Assembly: GCF_031157275.1 (NCBI RefSeq)
Contig: NZ_JAVIFW010000004.1
Location: 1 to 51,770 of the forward strand
Direction: 5' to 3'
Length of the DNA: 51,770 bases
From: Streptomyces sp. LHD-70
GTDB taxonomy: Bacteria; Actinomycetota; Actinomycetes; Streptomycetales; Streptomycetaceae
This document shows, one piece after another, positions 49,099-51,770 of this stretch. A program made the position numbers and the translations under genes. Positions within the stretch are counted from its first letter, which is position 1; each line of letters starts with the position of its first letter. The notes under the pieces are model-generated. The model was not told where the DNA came from. It did not search any database and saw only the letters and a program-made list of their open reading frames with translations.

Positions 49099-50268
49099 AT
49101 GACGGACCGCTTCACCCCGACCCCCGACGACAAGTTCACCTTCGGTCTGTGGACCGTGGGCTGGCAGGGCGTCGACCCGTTCGGCACCGCCACCCGGCCC
49201 GCCCTCGACCCGGTCGAGTCCGTCGAACGGCTCGCGGAGCTCGGCGCGTACGGCGTGACCTTCCACGACGACGACCTCGTGCCGTTCGGGTCCTCCGACG
49301 CCGAGCGCGAGGCCATCGTCAAGCGGTTCCGCGCCGCTCTGGAAGCGACCGGCATGAAGGTGCCGATGGCGACCACGAACCTGTTCACGCACCCCGTCTT
49401 CAAGGACGGCGGCTTCACCGCCAACGACCGCGACGTACGCCGGTACGCGCTGCGCAAGACGATCCGCAACATCGACCTCGCCGTCGAACTCGGCGCCACC
49501 ACCTACGTCGCCTGGGGCGGCCGAGAGGGTGCCGAGTCGGGCGGCGCGAAGGACGTGCGGCTCGCCCTCGACCGGATGAAGGAGGCCTTCGACCTGCTCG
49601 GCGAGTACGTCACCGGCCAGGGCTACGACCTGCGCTTCGCCATCGAGCCCAAGCCGAACGAGCCGCGCGGCGACATCCTGCTCCCCACCATCGGCCACGC
49701 CCTCGCCTTCATCGAGCGCCTGGAGCGCCCCGAACTCGTCGGCGTGAACCCGGAAGTGGGCCACGAGCAGATGGCCGGCCTCAACTTCCCGCACGGCATC
49801 GCGCAGGCCCTGTGGGCGGGCAAGCTCTTCCACCTCGACCTCAACGGCCAGTCCGGCGTCAAGTACGACCAGGACCTCCGCTTCGGCGCGGGCGACCTGC
49901 GCCAGGCGTTCTGGCTCGTCGACCTGCTCGAGGACGCCGGGTACGCGGGGCCGCGCCACTTCGACTTCAAGCCGGTGCGCACCGACGGCTTCGACGGGGT
50001 GTGGGAGTCCGCGAAGAACTGCATGCGGAACTACCTGATCCTCAAGGAGCGCGCGGCCGCCTTCCGCGCCGACCCCGCCGTGCGGCAGGCGCTGCGCGAC
50101 TCCCGCCTCCACGAACTCGCCGAACCCACCGCGGCGGACGGTCTGTCCGGCCTGCTCGCGGACCGGGGTGCGTACGAGTCCTTCGACGTGACCGCGGCCG
50201 CCGAGCGGTCCATGGCCTTCGAGCGCCTCGACCAGCTGGCGATGGAGCATCTGCTCGGGGTGGCGTGA
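49099..50268 (+). CDS. xylA: Xylose isomerase
   Basis: A 389-residue class I (short, actinobacterial) xylose isomerase that converts xylose to xylulose. The signatures are [10 protein letters not shown] with the catalytic His, [23 protein letters not shown], the metal ligands in [22 protein letters not shown] and HLDLNGQ, and the end [11 protein letters not shown]. Length is normal. GGGG lies upstream of the ATG at 49099. It is divergent from xylB and convergent with the ROK gene. Its last codons are duplicated in a 22-bp tandem repeat. Confidence 0.97.
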   Translation: MTDRFTPTPDDKFTFGLWTVGWQGVDPFGTATRPALDPVESVERLAELGAYGVTFHDDDLVPFGSSDAEREAIVKRFRAALEATGMKVPMATTNLFTHPVFKDGGFTANDRDVRRYALRKTIRNIDLAVELGATTYVAWGGREGAESGGAKDVRLALDRMKEAFDLLGEYVTGQGYDLRFAIEPKPNEPRGDILLPTIGHALAFIERLERPELVGVNPEVGHEQMAGLNFPHGIAQALWAGKLFHLDLNGQSGVKYDQDLRFGAGDLRQAFWLVDLLEDAGYAGPRHFDFKPVRTDGFDGVWESAKNCMRNYLILKERAAAFRADPAVRQALRDSRLHELAEPTAADGLSGLLADRGAYESFDVTAAAERSMAFERLDQLAMEHLLGVA

Positions 50269-50297
50269 GCCCGCCCTCGGGGTGGCGTGAGCCCCCG
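50254..50297. repeat. 22-bp tandem duplication of the xylA 3' end
   Basis: CTCGGGGTGGCGTGAGCCC occurs at 50254 and again at 50276, a 22-bp period. The first copy contains the xylA stop; the second repeats TGA out of frame. Confidence 0.85.
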
Positions 50298-50310
50298 CCC
50301 CCGCGGGCTC
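50289..50310. terminator. Hairpin between convergent xylA and ROK genes
   Basis: GAGCCC (50289-50294) pairs with GGGCTC (50305-50310), with further GC pairs inside. It overlaps the second copy of the 22-bp repeat. Confidence 0.6.
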
Positions 50311-50369
50311 AACTCCGCATTGGCGTACGGCGGTTCGGCAGTAGAGTCCGGGTGGGTCTGTACGAGGGT

Positions 50370-51638
50370 TCAGGACTCGGCGCGGTCCGCGTACGCCAGG
50401 GGGTCCGCGAGGACGTCCCGCACCACCAGGGCCGCTGAGCCGCGCGCCGCGTCACCGGCCGAGGACGAGGCGCGCAGCCGGCCGCTGTCCTCGGCCCACA
50501 GGCCCGACACCACGCGCCGCTCGAGGCGTTCGGCGATCGGCGGGGCCAGCCACGGCATCAGCGGGCGGAAGGTGCCGCCGAGCACGACCGCCTCCGGGTC
50601 GAAGAGGTTCACCGCGCCGGACAGCACCAGGCCGAGGGTGCGCCCCGCGCCGGTGATCGCGGCGACCGCGGCCCTGTCCCCGTCCCGCGCGCGGCGTTCG
50701 AGCTCCGTGACGCCCGGCAGGCCCGCGTCCTCGGCCAGACCGGCCGCGCGCAGCAGCGCCGCCTGCCCTGCGTACTGCTCCAGGCAGCCGTGCGAGCCGC
50801 AGCGGCACAGCGGGCCGTCCTCGTCCACCACCATGTGCCCGATCTCGCCCGCGAACCCGTGGGCGCCGCGCAGCAGTTCACCGTCGACGACGAGTGCGCC
50901 GCCGATGCCGATCTCGCCCGAGAGGTACAGAAAGCTGCGCGGCCCGCGCCCGCTGCCGTCGCTGCGGCCGCCGAACCACAGCTCGGCCAGGGCCGCCGCG
51001 TCCGCCTCGTTGCCGGAGCCGACCGGCAGCGGCCGCGGTGCGCCCCCGGGGGACCGCGGCCGCAGGCCGGACAGGGCCTGCGCGAAGATCCCCTCGGCGG
51101 CCACCCGGTTCCAGCCCAGGTTCGGGGCCTGCCGGACGGTTCCGCCGGACACGAGGCCGGGCAGCGCCAGATGCGCCCCGGCCGGACGCAACTCCCGCGC
51201 GGCCGCCGACTCCAGCGCCCGCGCGGTGATCCGGGCGGCCCGGTCGAGGACGTCGCCGGGCGGTGCGCCGCGGTTGTCGAGGTGCTCGGTCAGGCGCACG
51301 CGATCGGTACCGGAGAGGTCCACGACGCAGACCGTCACATAGTCGACGTTGATCTCCACGCCGACGCCCGCGAACCCCGTACGAGCCACCTTCAGGACCG
51401 TGCCGGGGCGGCCGGCCTGGCCGCTGAACGACTTCCCGGACTCGCTGAGGAAGCCGCTCGCGAGCAACTGCTCGACCAGCGAGGACACGGCCGCGCGCGT
51501 CAGCCCCGAACGCCCGGCGACGGCCGCCCGTGTCGTCTCGCCCTCGTCGTGCACGGCCCGCAGCACCAGGCTCAGGTTGTGCCGCCGCACGGCGGCCTTG
51601 TCGGCCTTGGGCTCCAGGGGCGCGAGGTGGTTGCTCAT
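50370..51638 (-). CDS. ROK-family xylose-type transcriptional repressor
   Basis: A 422-residue ROK repressor. The N-terminal winged helix (about residues 15-75) includes RRHNLSLVLRAVHDEGETTR and LTRAAVSSLVEQLL. The ROK kinase-like fold follows with LYLSGEIGIGGALVVDG, the zinc motif CRCGSHGCLEQYAG and GRTLGLVLSGAVNLFDPEAVVLGG. The helix-turn-helix identifies it as a repressor, not a sugar kinase. Next to xylAB it is likely the XylR-type regulator of that pair. The ATG at 51638 starts the domain. An IS982-like element begins about 80 bases upstream of it. Confidence 0.92.
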   Translation of the reverse strand: MSNHLAPLEPKADKAAVRRHNLSLVLRAVHDEGETTRAAVAGRSGLTRAAVSSLVEQLLASGFLSESGKSFSGQAGRPGTVLKVARTGFAGVGVEINVDYVTVCVVDLSGTDRVRLTEHLDNRGAPPGDVLDRAARITARALESAAARELRPAGAHLALPGLVSGGTVRQAPNLGWNRVAAEGIFAQALSGLRPRSPGGAPRPLPVGSGNEADAAALAELWFGGRSDGSGRGPRSFLYLSGEIGIGGALVVDGELLRGAHGFAGEIGHMVVDEDGPLCRCGSHGCLEQYAGQAALLRAAGLAEDAGLPGVTELERRARDGDRAAVAAITGAGRTLGLVLSGAVNLFDPEAVVLGGTFRPLMPWLAPPIAERLERRVVSGLWAEDSGRLRASSSAGDAARGSAALVVRDVLADPLAYADRAES

Positions 51639-51717
51639 CGTGCGGCCGAGCCTAGATGATTGAGTCCGATGTCTGGGCTGGTCGCGACCATGGCGAAGGG
51701 CGCCCGTTGGCCTGAGT

Positions 51718-51770
51718 GTGACTTCCGACCTGGACGCCCTTCTGGCGGCACTGTACGTGTTCATCGACGA
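51718..51770 (+). CDS. IS982-like transposase, 5' end only
   Basis: A GTG opens a frame that reads VTSDLDALLAALYVFIDD up to the window end. This closely resembles the N-terminus of Streptomyces IS982-family transposases (TTxLDxLLxALYVxIDD). The 18 visible residues match no other family I know. The inverted end of the element should lie between 51650 and 51690 but cannot be confirmed without the right end. Confidence 0.65.
   Translation, partial: MTSDLDALLAALYVFID

Overview
The window is high-GC DNA (about 70% or more by eye) with strong third-position G/C bias, frequent GTG starts, GGAGG-type ribosome binding sites and Tat or lipoprotein signal peptides. Together with typical actinobacterial families (BlaA/BlaB/BlaL beta-lactamase control, deazaflavin nitroreductase family, RsbW-like kinases, SpoIIE-type phosphatases, short class I xylose isomerase), this points to Streptomyces or a close relative. 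There is no core housekeeping cluster. The content of catabolic enzymes, one-gene regulators and mobile-element debris looks like accessory chromosome-arm DNA.

Layout. 1-3.7 kb: a Baeyer-Villiger-type flavin monooxygenase, cut by the left edge, and a translationally coupled SMP-30/NHL beta-propeller. 3.4-6.4 kb: a beta-lactamase locus in which blaA (LysR) and blaB (serine-active-site protein) are divergent from the lipoprotein beta-lactamase blaL. 6.4-10 kb: an RsbW-like kinase, a secreted GH3 beta-glucosidase with an internal 27-bp repeat, and a small DoxX protein. 10.2-12.5 kb: an amidase broken by a one-base deletion, divergent from a TetR gene with two operator palindromes between them. 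12.8-18 kb: peroxiredoxin/DoxX pair, two short-chain dehydrogenases around a MarR gene, and an aldehyde dehydrogenase. 18-19.5 kb: an MFS exporter gene split by a 173-bp MITE. 19.5-25 kb: two Tat-secreted amidohydrolases with a GntR regulator, an unrecognised membrane-anchored protein and a fructosamine-kinase-like gene. 25.5-27.4 kb: a TetR gene and a divergent winged-helix gene sharing three copies of a GAGAA-N6-TTCTC palindrome. 27.5-31.6 kb: DUF3533-like membrane protein, dienelactone hydrolase, L,D-transpeptidase and a secreted surface protein. 32-36 kb: amidohydrolase, TetR and NCS1 nucleobase permease. 36-47 kb: two SpoIIE-type phosphatases, a STAND ATPase without a visible DNA-binding domain, an acyltransferase and small stress or detoxification genes. 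47.5-51.6 kb: the divergent xylB/xylA pair and its probable ROK repressor. At the right edge an IS982-like transposase gene begins.

The genes form small regulator-plus-enzyme modules. In several, the operators can be read directly as inverted repeats between divergent genes. Two genes are disrupted (amidase by frameshift, MFS by MITE). An unexpected recurring pattern is short tandem duplications sitting on or next to stop codons at several gene ends (about 6.35, 12.45, 23.2, 27.4 and 50.26 kb). No tRNA, rRNA, CRISPR array or prophage was seen.
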